DNA of 64,000 nt, from NCBI RefSeq assembly GCF_014633365.1, contig NC_068341.1, positions 42,364,044-42,428,043 of the forward strand, in the 5' to 3' direction. A model generated the notes under the pieces. The model saw only the letters and a list, made by a program, of their open reading frames with translations, was not told the origin of the DNA and ran no database searches. The position numbers and the translations under genes are program-made. Source of the DNA: Diospyros lotus. Taxonomy: Eukaryota; Streptophyta; Magnoliopsida; Ericales; Ebenaceae. Below, piece by piece: positions 23,550 to 34,200 of the stretch. The first letter of the stretch is position 1. Each line of letters opens with the position of its first letter.

Positions 23550-24321
23550 GTTTTTCTGTTTTATTACTTTTGCTATATACCTGTAAATGGCTCTTGACAT
23601 GAGCAAGTGTGAGATCTTTGACATCCATGAGCTCAAGAACCGACTTTGGAGTAGCCCCTAAAATCAAAACCACAGAACAGCAGATCCAAGCATTGACAAC
23701 AAATTAAACAAGCGTTTTTTATTTCCTGGGAAATTAAAAGAAAAGAAAGAAGACGAAATTTAATCAAATCTATATATACATACTTTCATGGCCGCCAAGA
23801 AGCTCAACAGCATGAACAAATCGGGCATGAAGGGTGCTCGTCCAGCGCATCCTCGGCGCCCTTGCACTCCGTTTCGCCGGCAGCTTGGCCGGCATAAACC
23901 TCGATCTTACCATCTCAAACTGATTATAGTTACGATAGTGCAACTGGAAAGGCGAGGAAGAAACAGATGAACCAGAGGAACAGGAAGAAGAAGAAGAAGA
24001 AGATATTATTTGATGGAAAACAGGAAACGTAAGGTTGTGATACACCGGAATACCCTTTATCGGCGTCAAGCCGTCCGGCTCACCGGACGGCCTTGAAACT
24101 CCGCCGTTTAGGTGGGTAGCCGGTAGGCGATAATGAAGATAAGGGTGTGCTAGAGACAAGTCAGTGTAAGCATGGGACCCGCCGGCGTCGCTGCTGTGGG
24201 ATTCCCGCCGGCGGCGGCTGGATAGGCCGGAAGTTGGGTTACCGTCCGGAGGGCTGATGTGCAGAGAGAGATCGGGACTTGGGTAGGAAGAGGGTTTGAT
24301 CGAAATCTCTTGGGAAGGCAT
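20733..24321 (-). CDS. KAN1: KANADI GARP-family transcription factor (KAN1-like), 6 exons, 342 residues
   Basis: Minus-strand exons 24321-23784, 23657-23581, 23021-22976, 22688-22529, 21081-20991 and 20849-20733 join in frame through GT/AG introns, total 1029 bp. Residues 17-25 hold DLSLHISPP, an EAR-like repression motif near the N-terminus. GIPVYHN (90-96) is a KANADI signature. The GARP/Myb-like DNA-binding domain spans about 156-211 (MRWTSTLHARFVHAVELLGG, then LTLAHVKSHLQMYRTVK). A QSDGSGEED stretch after it resembles KAN1, and the C-terminus carries LEFTLGRPGWQDKEQ. KANADI proteins are nuclear repressors that set abaxial (lower) organ identity and oppose HD-ZIP III genes. Length suits the family (about 276-403 residues). 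No damage is seen in coding exons; introns 2 and 3 carry unusual repeats. Assignment to KAN1, not KAN2 or KAN3, is tentative. Confidence 0.93.
21186..21222. repeat. (TA)n microsatellite in KANADI intron 4
   Basis: A run of about 11-12 TA units between exons 4 and 5 of KANADI. Confidence 0.85.
21698..21740. repeat. (TA)n(GT)n compound microsatellite in KANADI intron 4
   Basis: About 10 TA units followed directly by about 10 GT units. Confidence 0.9.
21836..22310. repeat. foldback-like AT-rich repeat in KANADI intron 4
   Basis: The left half (TTTTAATTACATTC, GAGTCAATTTAACTTC, TTTTTAAATTAATTTAATCTT) is mirrored by the right half (GAAATTAAATTGACTTGAAAATG, GGGATGTAATCGAAATA). The element can therefore fold back around the A-run at about 22065. 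A similar sequence lies at 38640-38990. Ends are not defined. It accounts for part of the 1.4-kb length of intron 4. Confidence 0.55.
22707..22798. repeat. 33-36 bp tandem repeat in KANADI intron 3
   Basis: TAAATCTTGAATAGGATTA recurs at 22707, 22743 and 22776. The first two units extend through TTTGCATTA..TTAAT; the third is partial. The array lies about 20 bp from the splice acceptor of exon 4 (intron 22689-22975). Confidence 0.85.
23130..23166. repeat. CT microsatellite in KANADI intron 2
   Basis: A (CT)n run with one interruption; on the transcribed strand it reads GA. Confidence 0.9.
23155..23388. repeat. 117-bp tandem duplication in KANADI intron 2
   Basis: Two nearly identical units with period 117 (GCATATAAACACCACTCTG at 23166 and 23283). 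Only about three substitutions separate them, and both are bounded by CT microsatellites. The duplication is therefore young compared with the surrounding intron. Confidence 0.9.
23514..23550. repeat. GA microsatellite in KANADI intron 2
   Basis: An interrupted (GA)n run. It lies about 30 bp from the donor site of exon 2; on the transcribed strand it reads CT. Confidence 0.9.
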
Positions 24322-24951
24322 TTTAACTCATCGGATCAATTCTCTCTTACACAAGGATGGAAACCAAGGGACATGGAAACAGGAAAGAGAGAGACTGGAA
24401 CTAGCTAGGCCATTTCCTTAATTTCAAGACTCAAAACGGGATGAAGGATACAAACAGATTACTCTTCCAAGTCTTGTTCAAAGGGAGTTGAGTTGAACAG
24501 AAGGAAAATGAAAGAAAGGAGAATAAGGAATCAGAGAAAGGGCACGGAAAGGTAAACTGGGTCTGGTTTCCCGAGAAAGTATACATCGGAAAATGACACC
24601 ACCATCTGCAACGTACGTCTCTCCTCGTGTCTCCCTATCCAGCATAAGTCAAACCATTCATTAATTGAGCTGCTGTTACCTAATCCCAGGAAACTAATAA
24701 TCATAATAATAATAACAATAATTAATTCATATGACAACTGTTCGTTTGGTTGGCTAGCTCTAGTTAGGGTTCATTTAGCTCCTCTCACATTCCCCAATTA
24801 CTATTTGTACAAACAGGATGTCGGTTCGAATTGTAGTGTTATAATTGTTCTCTATTCTAAGGGTTGTGTTAAAAAGAAGTCATGTTTGATGAGTGTGTGA
24901 TTATTTGTTTATTTATTTATATCAAAAAATAAGTAATGTGCATCGGTCTAA
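24322..24951 (-). promoter_or_regulatory. 5' leader and upstream region of KANADI
   Basis: The presumed leader and promoter of the minus-strand KANADI gene are purine-rich as written (24340-24540). They become AT-rich with an AATAATAAT stretch near 24705. No TATA box or known operator is assigned. Confidence 0.35.
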
Positions 24952-24959
24952 GTTCTTGA

Positions 24960-25402
24960 CAGGGGTGAGCAAAAGTTCGGTAAATCGAACTAATCGAATC
25001 GAATTGATAAGTTTGGTCAATTCTATTCGATTTTTTACCCATAACGGTTCGATTTGGTTATTTCTTTCAAGATTTTCGGCTATTTAGTTTGATTTGATTA
25101 TTTTTTTTCAAGAATTTTGGTTATTTGATTTGATTTTTTTGGTATTATTTACCAAAAAATTAAACCTAACTGACAAATCAGTCATCTTTTATTAGGTTCG
25201 GTTCATTTTTTTGAGTAAAAAATTTAGTTCTATTTTCAGTTCGGTTACAATGGTTCAAAATTCGGTTAGTTCGATTTTGATTATTTGGGTTAGTTTAGAT
25301 GATTCGGTCAGTTCGATTCGATTATATACCTCAAATTAGTTTGGTTTAGTTAATATAATTTTCGATCGATTTGATTCGATTATAATCGATTACACACTCC
25401 TA
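24960..25402. mobile_element. hAT-like MITE (TTCGGT/AATCGAA repeat family)
   Basis: It starts CAGGGGTGAGC and ends ACACTCCTA, imperfect inverted termini of hAT type. The 8-bp flanks GTTCTTGA (24952-24959) and ACTCTTGA (25403-25410) match at 6 of 8. The body is a degenerate string of TTCGGTT/GATTCGATT motifs. Related decayed copies lie near 4572-4700 and 42715-42990. Confidence 0.65.
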
Positions 25403-25410
25403 ACTCTTGA

Positions 25411-25779
25411 CTATAAGATGTTTTATTTTTTATAGATTATAATGCACTAAACCCTCTTTGGCAACATTTATTGGTCAAAAAAATAAATTTGTTACTTTAA
25501 TCAAAATATTTAATGATATGACGATACATTTGTACAAGATTTCTAACCTTAGCACATGTTGTGGGACAGTAGACAGTTAAGTGAAATTTAATTTACGAAA
25601 TTATTTGATCTATGGATAGAATCGGTACAGTGAAAGTAGTAATGTCAAAGGAATCATTATCACAAGGCATATAGGGAGAGGTCATAAGTGTCTATATCGT
25701 AAAATAGATTTTTGATGGAATGAAAAAAAAAACATATATGGTAGAATTGTAACAAAAAAAAAAAGAGAAGAAGATCGTA
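25411..25779. other. AT-rich intergenic DNA, nothing recognised
   Basis: Low-complexity AT-rich sequence without a supported gene or element end. Confidence 0.5.
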
Positions 25780-26240
25780 ATGACATGATTAATTTTAAAT
25801 AATTATAAATAATTTTATTGTATAAATTAATTAAAATAAAAATGCTAAACTTACATTTAATAATTAATTTGAGAGGGAAAAATAGAAAAAGAAAAGTTAG
25901 AAAACATACCCACTAACTCTTATCACTCTCTAAATCCAAGTAAAATCGCAATTTATTTTCAAATAAGTGTATAAACCAATCAATCCATAGCCAAAGCAAA
26001 GTTTAATTCATCTTTGAATCATAAAAGTAAATTAATTAATCTCCAATTTATTTTTGATTTACAAAAGCAAAAAATTAAAATTTTAATTGAATTTTCTTAT
26101 TTTTTTTTCAATAAATGTAATTTTTGATTGAATTTTTAAAGACAATTTTTTTTTGAATTTTCTTGTTTTCCCTTTTGTAAATACAATTTTTGATTGAATT
26201 TTTAAAGACTATATTTTTCAAAAGTCGAAATTTTCTTATT
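25780..26240. repeat. dispersed AT-rich repeat, copy 1
   Basis: It shares ordered blocks with 27150-27660: TTATAAATTAATTAAAA-TAAAAAT, AATCTCAATTTATT-like, ATGAAAGTAAATTA, and the final TTTTTGATTGAATTTTCAAA-like block. Both copies are in the same orientation and strongly diverged. No coding sequence. Class unknown. Confidence 0.55.
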
Positions 26241-27149
26241 TTCTTCTGCGTTAGTTGTTATATTTTTTTTTCCACCTTTTTTCTTTATTTTTTCCTCTCG
26301 AATAATCAATTGATACCATTTTCCTCCTTTTAAGGGTAAGTTTAGTATTTTTATTTTAATAAAAACAAAACTATAAAAGGAATAAATGTCCTAAATATTA
26401 AACTTGGAGTGCATCTATTGAATTTAAACATTTTTTTTTATAAAAATTTGGAAAGTATCCTTTACTTTTGATTTGAAGCACCTTAAAAGCTAACACTTTT
26501 CTTGTATTCTATTAAACATTTTTTTTTAATTTTTTTCAAAAATTAATTGGGCTTTAAAAAGCACAACAACCATTAAAATGACTCGTAGTGATCTCTTTTG
26601 TCATTAGAGTCCAAACTTCTCGAGCAAGAAACCATTACCTAGTGCGCATGCAGTTCGTAGGTTATTGTTCGAACCCAATTTAGAACTTACTTTTAATTCA
26701 CATTCGAAAAAATAGTAATTAAGAATTCTTATTAGATTAAAAAACAAAAACATACATTAAGTGTTAGAACATTTAAAAAAATTGAAAACAAGATTAATGC
26801 TATTTCTATTTATTTGATCAATAGAAATTTTCAATAAGAATTATTTATTTTTGCTTTTAGTGAGAATTAATGTTACTTTTAAAAAATAAAGGGATAAAGC
26901 ACAAAAGTGAGAGAGATGATAACTTTTGATTTCATTTCTCTAAGAATGCGGAGACAACAAAATATATATATATATATATATCTCACAAATAAAGAGATAT
27001 ATAATAATCGTACGACTAAAATTTACTAAATTTTTTTAAAATTTATAAATTGAGATACTTAATTCTCTTGTAATTTTATTTTTGGCCACGATCCCATTTG
27101 ACATTGTTTTAAAATAAAAAATAAAATTAGATTTACATGTTAAAAAAAG
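26241..27149. other. AT-rich intergenic DNA, nothing recognised
   Basis: It contains poly(A)/(T) runs and a (TA)n microsatellite at 26961-26981. No open frame of interest. Confidence 0.5.
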
Positions 27150-27660
27150 AAAATGACTTCAATGACCCAATTAATATTAAACAATTATATATAATTGTAT
27201 TATTATAAATTAATTAAAAATAAAAATTTCAAATTTACCTTAAGTGAAGGAAAGTGGCTGCAATTGATGATTGGAGAGAGAAAAATAAAAGAAAAAAAAT
27301 GAGAAAATATAATCGTTTGTAAACTCTAATCGATTTGTAAACCTAAATAAAATCTCAATTTATTAATATCTTAAAAAAGTACAAAAGGAGATCAATTTAT
27401 AATTTAAACAAAATTCAATCCATCTCTTTAAATTATGAAAGTAAATTAGTCTCTCATTTATCTTTAAATCGGGAAAACAAAGTAACCTTTAAAGAATTGA
27501 ATTTTTAGTTGAATTTTCTTATTTTTTTAACTTAATTAGTAAATATGATTTATGATTGAATTTTCAAGCATGCAATTCTTTAGATTTTCTTATTTTTCTC
27601 CTAAGTGGATATGATTTTTGACTGAATTTTCAAATATTCTATATATATATATTTATATTT
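27150..27660. repeat. dispersed AT-rich repeat, copy 2
   Basis: Direct-orientation partner of 25780-26240, about 1.4 kb away. See the shared blocks listed there. Confidence 0.55.
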
Positions 27661-28199
27661 ATTAAGATAAACAACTCATAATTATAAAATATATGTATAT
27701 ATATTTTATAAACCTCTCGGTTTCGGGTCGGATCATTAAAAATCTGTAAAAAAATCAAAGTTCCTGTTGTGAAGGGGCACTTAACGTACGGCAGGGTGTT
27801 GAAATGGCAGAGCGTAGGACACGACGAGTCTCTTAAAAGTCAAAGACTGGGTCTGATTTCCACTGTTTGGCTGCTGCCCCTTTCTCAGACATTTATTACC
27901 AATTATGACGATTTGATTCGGAGAGGCTAATTTTTTTTTTTAACATGCAAAATTGTACAACACTAATTTTAGGGTGAATTGTAATTATTTTTAGATTAAT
28001 TTATTGTTAAATATTATTTTTTATATTAAAAAATTTATTTTAATTGATGACTGACGTGTAGATCCGCCCTGATTTTATTGGCTTCTTATCAAAAAAATAA
28101 AAATAAGAAAATAATATTTTTTTAAAAATAAAAATATAAGGAAAATGTGTAGATTAAAAAAAATATACAGGCTTCTTTATAAAATACAAAAACAATATA

Positions 28200-28765
28200 C
28201 AAATGAGTTGGATAGTTCATGAGTGGTTCGGTGTTTGACTTAACAAAAATTCGTTCGAATTTGTTCGTTAAGGTAAACGAGTTAACTTTGAAGATAACTT
28301 TGAAATTTAATTTGTAAATGAGTCGGGATTGACTTCAGTAAAATTTAATTTGTTAAATGTCACAAACATGTTCAATTATAAGTTCTTGAATATTAATGGA
28401 CTTTATTGGAGATTTGTAAACATACTTGATTAGAATTTTGTAAATAATCTCATTTATAAATATATTTATTTAAAATTTTATAAATATATTATTTAACATA
28501 AAATTATCAAAATTTAAATTATTATAATATAATTAAATTAAATTAAATATATTTAAAATTATTATATATATTAATCTAATCATTTAACAAAATATAATAT
28601 ATGTATATATAATAAATAAAATAATAAATTAAGTATAAGTAAAATAATAAGTTTTGGCGAGCTCAAATCAAGTTTTAGTTGAGCTCAAGCTCAAGTTGGT
28701 TTGAGCCTAAAAATTGGCTCGTGAGCTGAAGTTGTGCTTAGCAAAGCTCAGTTCAATTCGATTGC
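28200..28765. repeat. GAGCTC/AAGCTT-rich repeat
   Basis: The ends are rich in gagctcaagctcaag-type motifs and in TTCGTTCG near the start, with an AT-rich core. The same motif style recurs at 58350-59130. It is probably a decayed MITE; no termini could be fixed. Confidence 0.4.
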
Positions 28766-29413
28766 AACTCTCATGCATAGATCGTTATTTTATAATAGAT
28801 TTAATTAACGTTATTGAAATTATTATGTTATTTAACGTTTGTTTGACATGGGCTACTTCAGAGGAGGGCGTGAGCTTTCCTTACACATCTCCTGTATGCC
28901 TGTATTGGGCAAACTCAACGTGGACAAGAGGACAATCATTAACTATGTACGTTTACAACTTAATTATTATATCTTCGATTTTATTTAAAAATATTTTTAT
29001 TTTTTAGAAAATTAAAAAATTATATGCCATGTGAAATGAAATTTTAGAAATTTATTATCCGCCTCTTACCTAAGTTATTTGTCAAGAAGACGTAGGTACT
29101 ATGACCAGTTCCAAAAGGAGAGAAGGCACCACTCATTGATGAATAATCAGCGGAAGATAGAAGAATGTGTGGTGGGGGAGAAGGGAGTGGAACAGTTCAA
29201 TTTATCCTCCGCCTTCTTCAATGCCTCTAGAGAGAGACCCACAACTTGCAATCAAACTGAGGCTTCTTATTCCATTAATATGACCCGTCAAGTTGGTGGG
29301 TCCCACCTGAGAATTAATGACAATCTTAGATTGTCCTTGGATTGAATTTCCTTTCACACCTGACGCGACCATGTTAATAGCACTACTAGTAGTCAATTAA
29401 AGTATAATAAAAT
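28766..29413. other. intergenic DNA with small unsupported open frames
   Basis: Plus-strand frames at 28714-29007 and 29079-29345 have no recognised domain and no splice context. I treat them as chance. Confidence 0.4.
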
Positions 29414-29660
29414 GAGTATCTAATTAGGGTGCGTTATGAGTATCTAATTAGGGTGCGAAATTCGAATTTTATCTAAATTTTAAGAAATTCTATCAAATAA
29501 ATTTTTAATTTTATAGAATTTGAATTCTATCTTAGTTTAAAAAGTAATTTTTTTTTTTTTGAAATCAAGGAATTAGAATTTATAAAGATTAAGGTGAGAA
29601 TTGGAATTTCATGGAATTTGAATTCCAATCTCATTTTTCACTTCTATCAAACGCACCCTT
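29414..29660. repeat. foldback MITE-like repeat with GGGTGCG/CGCACCC ends
   Basis: The left end has two tandem copies of GAGTATCTAATTAGGGTGCG (29414 and 29438). The right end reads CAAACGCACCCTTA. Between them GAATTTGAATTC-like blocks are mirrored. This suits a short foldback MITE whose left end was duplicated; the target duplication is unclear. Confidence 0.55.
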
Positions 29661-32107
29661 AGTGTATGATAATATAATATTTATTCGATACAAATAAAAT
29701 AAGAAGAAGGGCGTGGGCTTATTTGAGCCATCTAATTATATTAGATAATGTAATACATTGTGAGTTTATACATTTTGAATTAATGTCTTTGATGTTAAAA
29801 TCATGGTAATTCAAAATAAAAGAGTTTGGCGTAACTTAAAAGAGCACAATGAAAAACATGATTCAAAAGGATCAAATAAGAATCAATTACCTTTTTCTTG
29901 ATAGGAGATTCTTTTAAATCATGAATAATGTTAGAAGTCGTGATTGATGATAATGTCATCAGTTATATGATGTATCTTTATTAAATGAAGTTAAGGAGAC
30001 TATATGTCATTATCTCTTCTGCCTCACATTTCTTTTAATAAAAATACGATATATCATAACTCTTAACAATACTCTTAAACTATTGCCAAAGGAAGCGACA
30101 AGACATTGCTTCCATGAATGGCTCTAGTTGAACAATTAATAAGGACCATTTAATTGGAATTTTCTTTTTGAACATAAAAATAGGAAATGACTTCAATTGC
30201 TTGCTTTTGTTTTACAAAAGAAAAAGTCCAAAAGTTCTTTAAATTTTGAAAAAAATGGCGTTGCTAAAATTTTGTCTTCATCCTTTCTCTATAATTTTTG
30301 TCACAATTTGATCCGTCCCAATATAAAAGATAGTTATACATCGATAGGAGTGCCTATATCTTTGTTAGAGTATTGATGAATTTATATATTACGTTTTGAT
30401 GTATTGTTATTAGGATGTCCTTTTTATATTGTTATATTATTCGTTGTTCGAAAAGACTAGTTGACTCTGTTCTTTATCCACCTAAAAACTAGAACGCTAC
30501 ACGTGATCGTGTCGACTCTTTTTCTAAAGTTACTCTCTAATTACGTAAATCTTTCTAAAAATTATTATCAAAATTTCCAACAAAACAATGTGATGAATAC
30601 CATTTTCCTTGGTTTTATTCAATTGTACTACTGAGGGAATGGTAGACTGTGGGAGAGGACAAAGTAATGGATGCAAAAACCAACAAGATGACAAAGGCTT
30701 CACAACAATAACCCAAAAGGCAAAGATAGCCCCTTTACTTTACCAAGAACAAACTAATTAAAGCAGTGTGAAAACTGAAAAGCCAACAAACAAAGCCATA
30801 AACTCTCTCATTCTGGGTCTTGATTAGGTTATGGAAAATGATTTTTGATACCGATTTGGACTGAAAATCCTAATCGTAATGGATAAAAAACCCCATTCGG
30901 CTTGTGTTGTATCCACGCACACACTGTCATGGATGCGAGGCAAGGGTCGAATGGAGTAATTATTATATTCAGTTCGAATTCAGATCGAATATCACTATAC
31001 TTAAATAATACGTCATAGGTACATATTTGTCTAATTTTAAGTCTACTATATGTCATAACACATTCAACCCATCCTAATACTTTTCGAAGTTGTGGCCCTA
31101 TATGATTGACATCTGAAATATTTTGGCGGTGTTGATTATAAATTTTGGGCTGTTATTTTCTTATATTTAGGACGACAATTTTAAAAGGTTCGAGAATACC
31201 ATTTTTTTAGGTAATTTTGATTTTTATATGAGAATTATGAAATCAAAATATACTTAAGACTACAACTAACTACCTGGACCCAAGATCCCAACATAACAAC
31301 CAAGAATAAACTCCAAAAATCAAAGGCTAAAAGGCTACAATCATGAACAAAAACAAACATCTCTAACCTTAGGCATCACCTCATTGATGATACAACAATA
31401 TTAATCTAGTTCAAACAAGGGCAACAACTAGCCCAAGTGATCCAAGATTCATTGGATGATGGGGGGATCAAGCTTCCACATATAAAGCATATTCTTGATT
31501 GGCACATCATTAAAAAAATTTAGGTTGCTATCGCTATCGTCTTTTGAAAAATAACCAAACTCCTGTTTAATTTTAATTAGTAACTTTATTTTTAAGCGTT
31601 TTTATTATTTGTAATTAAATAGAGATGTCAAAAGTTTTTTACAAAAATAAAACTTTTTAGTAAAAAAAAAAAAATTCAAAACTAAAACTTCTACAAAATT
31701 ATTTCTCAAAATAAAATTTTAATGCGATTTCTAAACCCTAAATTTTAATTATAATTTTTAAATCCGAAACCCTAAACTATGTAATTTATGATGTTAATTT
31801 GATGTGATGGATAGAATTTTATGTAAGTAAATAATTTAGTTTTAATTTTAGTCTAAAAAGTTTTGTTTTTAATTATAAAAACCATGGCATGCCAATAAAT
31901 TAAAGTTAAGAAAAAGAAAAAGCAATGTGGATGGGACATAAGAATTCTGAAAAGCTATTGGAAAGGACATGAAAGAAAGAGTAAAAAAAAAAATAATAAA
32001 AGACTTTAGTAAATTAAAAAGAAGAAGAAAGAGCAAAAAGAGACTTTGACTATGCTGTGATAAATCACACCTTGTAGGTACAATGATGAATGAATGATGG
32101 TTGATAG
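29661..32107. other. AT-rich intergenic DNA, no gene recognised
   Basis: About 2.4 kb with scattered short frames. No motif, splice pattern or element end that I can support. Confidence 0.5.
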
Positions 32108-32115
32108 AAAGGTAA

Positions 32116-32272
32116 GGGGCTAATTAGGAAAATAATTTAATTATTATTTTATGAATTTGTAATCTTATTTAATCTTTTTAATTTTAGTAATTAAGTTTAA
32201 ATTAATTATAATTTTATTTAATATGTAAAATTAATTTAAAAAAAATATGTTCAGACTTAATATGTCAAATTT

Positions 32273-32317
<45 letters not shown>

Positions 32318-32665
32318 TTTATAAAACTCACATGTACACATAAGTAAAAAAAAATGTAACTTGAGTTTGGATTTTTTAACTTGGTTAATGAAGAATTAAA
32401 AAGTTTTTTAACAAATAATATCTCCAAATGTGAGTTGTATATGTATATTTTTTTATTTATGTATATTTGTGAGTCCCATAAATATTATTATTATATAATA
32501 TTTGACATGCCAAGTTAGAATGAATATATTTTTCCTAAATCGATTTTACATATTAGATAAAATTATACCAAAAATGAATTAATTTGGATCTAATTATCAA
32601 AATTAAAAATATTAAATAAAATTGTAAATTCGCAAAACGTATTGAATTATATTTATGATTAGTGC
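32116..32665. mobile_element. 550-bp foldback MITE containing an (AAT)n microsatellite
   Basis: The two halves are inverted copies of each other (for example TTTATTTAATATGTAAAATTAA near 32212 against its mirror at 32530-32570), folding around about 32395. The 8-bp direct repeat AAAGGTAA flanks it (32108-32115 and 32666-32673), suggesting a hAT-type insertion. The left arm holds about 14 AAT units (32276-32318); the right arm has only about three at the mirrored position. Confidence 0.75.
32276..32318. repeat. (AAT)n microsatellite
   Basis: Uninterrupted AAT units in the left arm of the foldback element. Confidence 0.95.
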
Positions 32666-32673
32666 AAAGGTAA

Positions 32674-33829
32674 AAATACATCATCCTTATTGTACATCTA
32701 ACATTTTAAATTATATTAAATATAAGTACATGAAAGCATCGTAAAACTTTTCTAAAATTCTTTGCTTTATTTGCTAGGGTTGTTGCAATAATTAATGTAA
32801 TTTTTTATGCGACGAATTTGAGTTTTAAAAATATTTTTTGTGTAAAAAAAGAGAAAAAAATGCACAAAAATACATTGTGCACAAAATATTCCATTTTTGG
32901 AATGAAATTTTATAAAGAGATTAGTAGTTTTTGATGAAAAATAAAAGTTGACAATGAAAATTAAAAAAAAAGTACTCTCATGCCCATAATTTTGTGATAT
33001 ATTTTAAGTGAACTTTATCAATTGAGAGACAATTCAATCCTTAAACTTGTTTTTGCTCCATAAAAAATAGACCATACGTCTAGGTCTAGGTCTAGGCCTA
33101 GATAAAAAAATTAGCCCAAATAATTGAATCTGTATCGATTTGAGTTTAGAATTTGTCTTGTTCTGATTGACTCAGATTTAGATTTGATTGTTCATGTAAC
33201 ACGTTCAACAACTCTCCCTCACTTTATAGTACATTTATATAAGAATATAAATTTCAAGATACATATACATCATTGTCGCATATTATTGTTGTGCTCTATC
33301 TCTGATATTAAGATTAATTTAATTATTAAAAAATATATTTGATAAAAACTTAACAAATTTTAGACAAACTCAAAATTAAGAAATTCTATCTGATACAATC
33401 AACTTTAAACAGAATTAATAATAATTAAATCAAACCATAATAAAAATTTGCAACCCTAATTATAAATCAAGTAAAAAATTCGTTCCTTTATTAGTGCACA
33501 AAGAATGTGTTGACGAGAAGGAGAGTCTCCCCAGCTGTTGGCCATTTTTGAATGCATAATTGGCTCTTTATTTAGGTCCCACCTGGAAGATTGTGTCAAA
33601 GTTGTTAGATTTTAATGGAACTAATTAAGTTTATGCGTGCTTGTCAGCTAATAAAAATAACCCTATTTTTATTTAGGCTAAAGATCATCTATAATTAAAT
33701 ATTTATCTCCCTGACTTGATCGGGATATAAATTTATATATATTAATTTTTTTTATATATATTACGACTTAAGCACCATCTTCAAGAGTTAATGTTTGGTC
33801 AAGATTAAAATAGCTCAGCATTTCTTCTT
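32674..33829. other. AT-rich intergenic DNA
   Basis: It contains a short (GGTCTA)n stretch near 33078-33100. No gene recognised. Confidence 0.5.
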
Positions 33830-34200
33830 GGCTAGTCGATATGAGATTCGCCAAAGTCACTCACCGATTGCAATGCATCGGGTTCGCCCCCTTTTGAACA
33901 CGTGCATCCCTGTACGTACTGGCTCCACTATCCGATAACAGGAGATCAGCTTTGATACCAATTATAACAATCCAAGCAATCATATTCAAAAAGTTGTTGC
34001 CTAACTAGCTTGCGAAAGCCCAAGACCCCCTCTAGCACATGCTAACATGTCGAATCACCCCGGTTCCCCTAGAGGTTGATATCTCAGTGTATTACAGTCG
34101 GCGAGTGATCTTGACGAATCCCGCATCGATTGACCATGAGAGGATGCTGGGCTATTTAAATTTGGGCTAAATATCAACCTTTAAAATGTAATACTTAGGT
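33830..34200 (-). repeat. probable LTR-element remnant with primer-site-like motif
   Basis: This block has balanced base composition unlike its AT-rich surroundings. On the minus strand TGGTATCAAAGC (33960-33949) looks like a tRNA-Met primer site, and the sequence above it (to about 34200) would be LTR-like. No second LTR is found. Confidence 0.4.

Noticed and set aside
23043..23602. Small frames rich in Ser/Leu and Arg/Glu
   Set aside because: Translations of CT/GA microsatellites and of the tandem duplication in KANADI intron 2.
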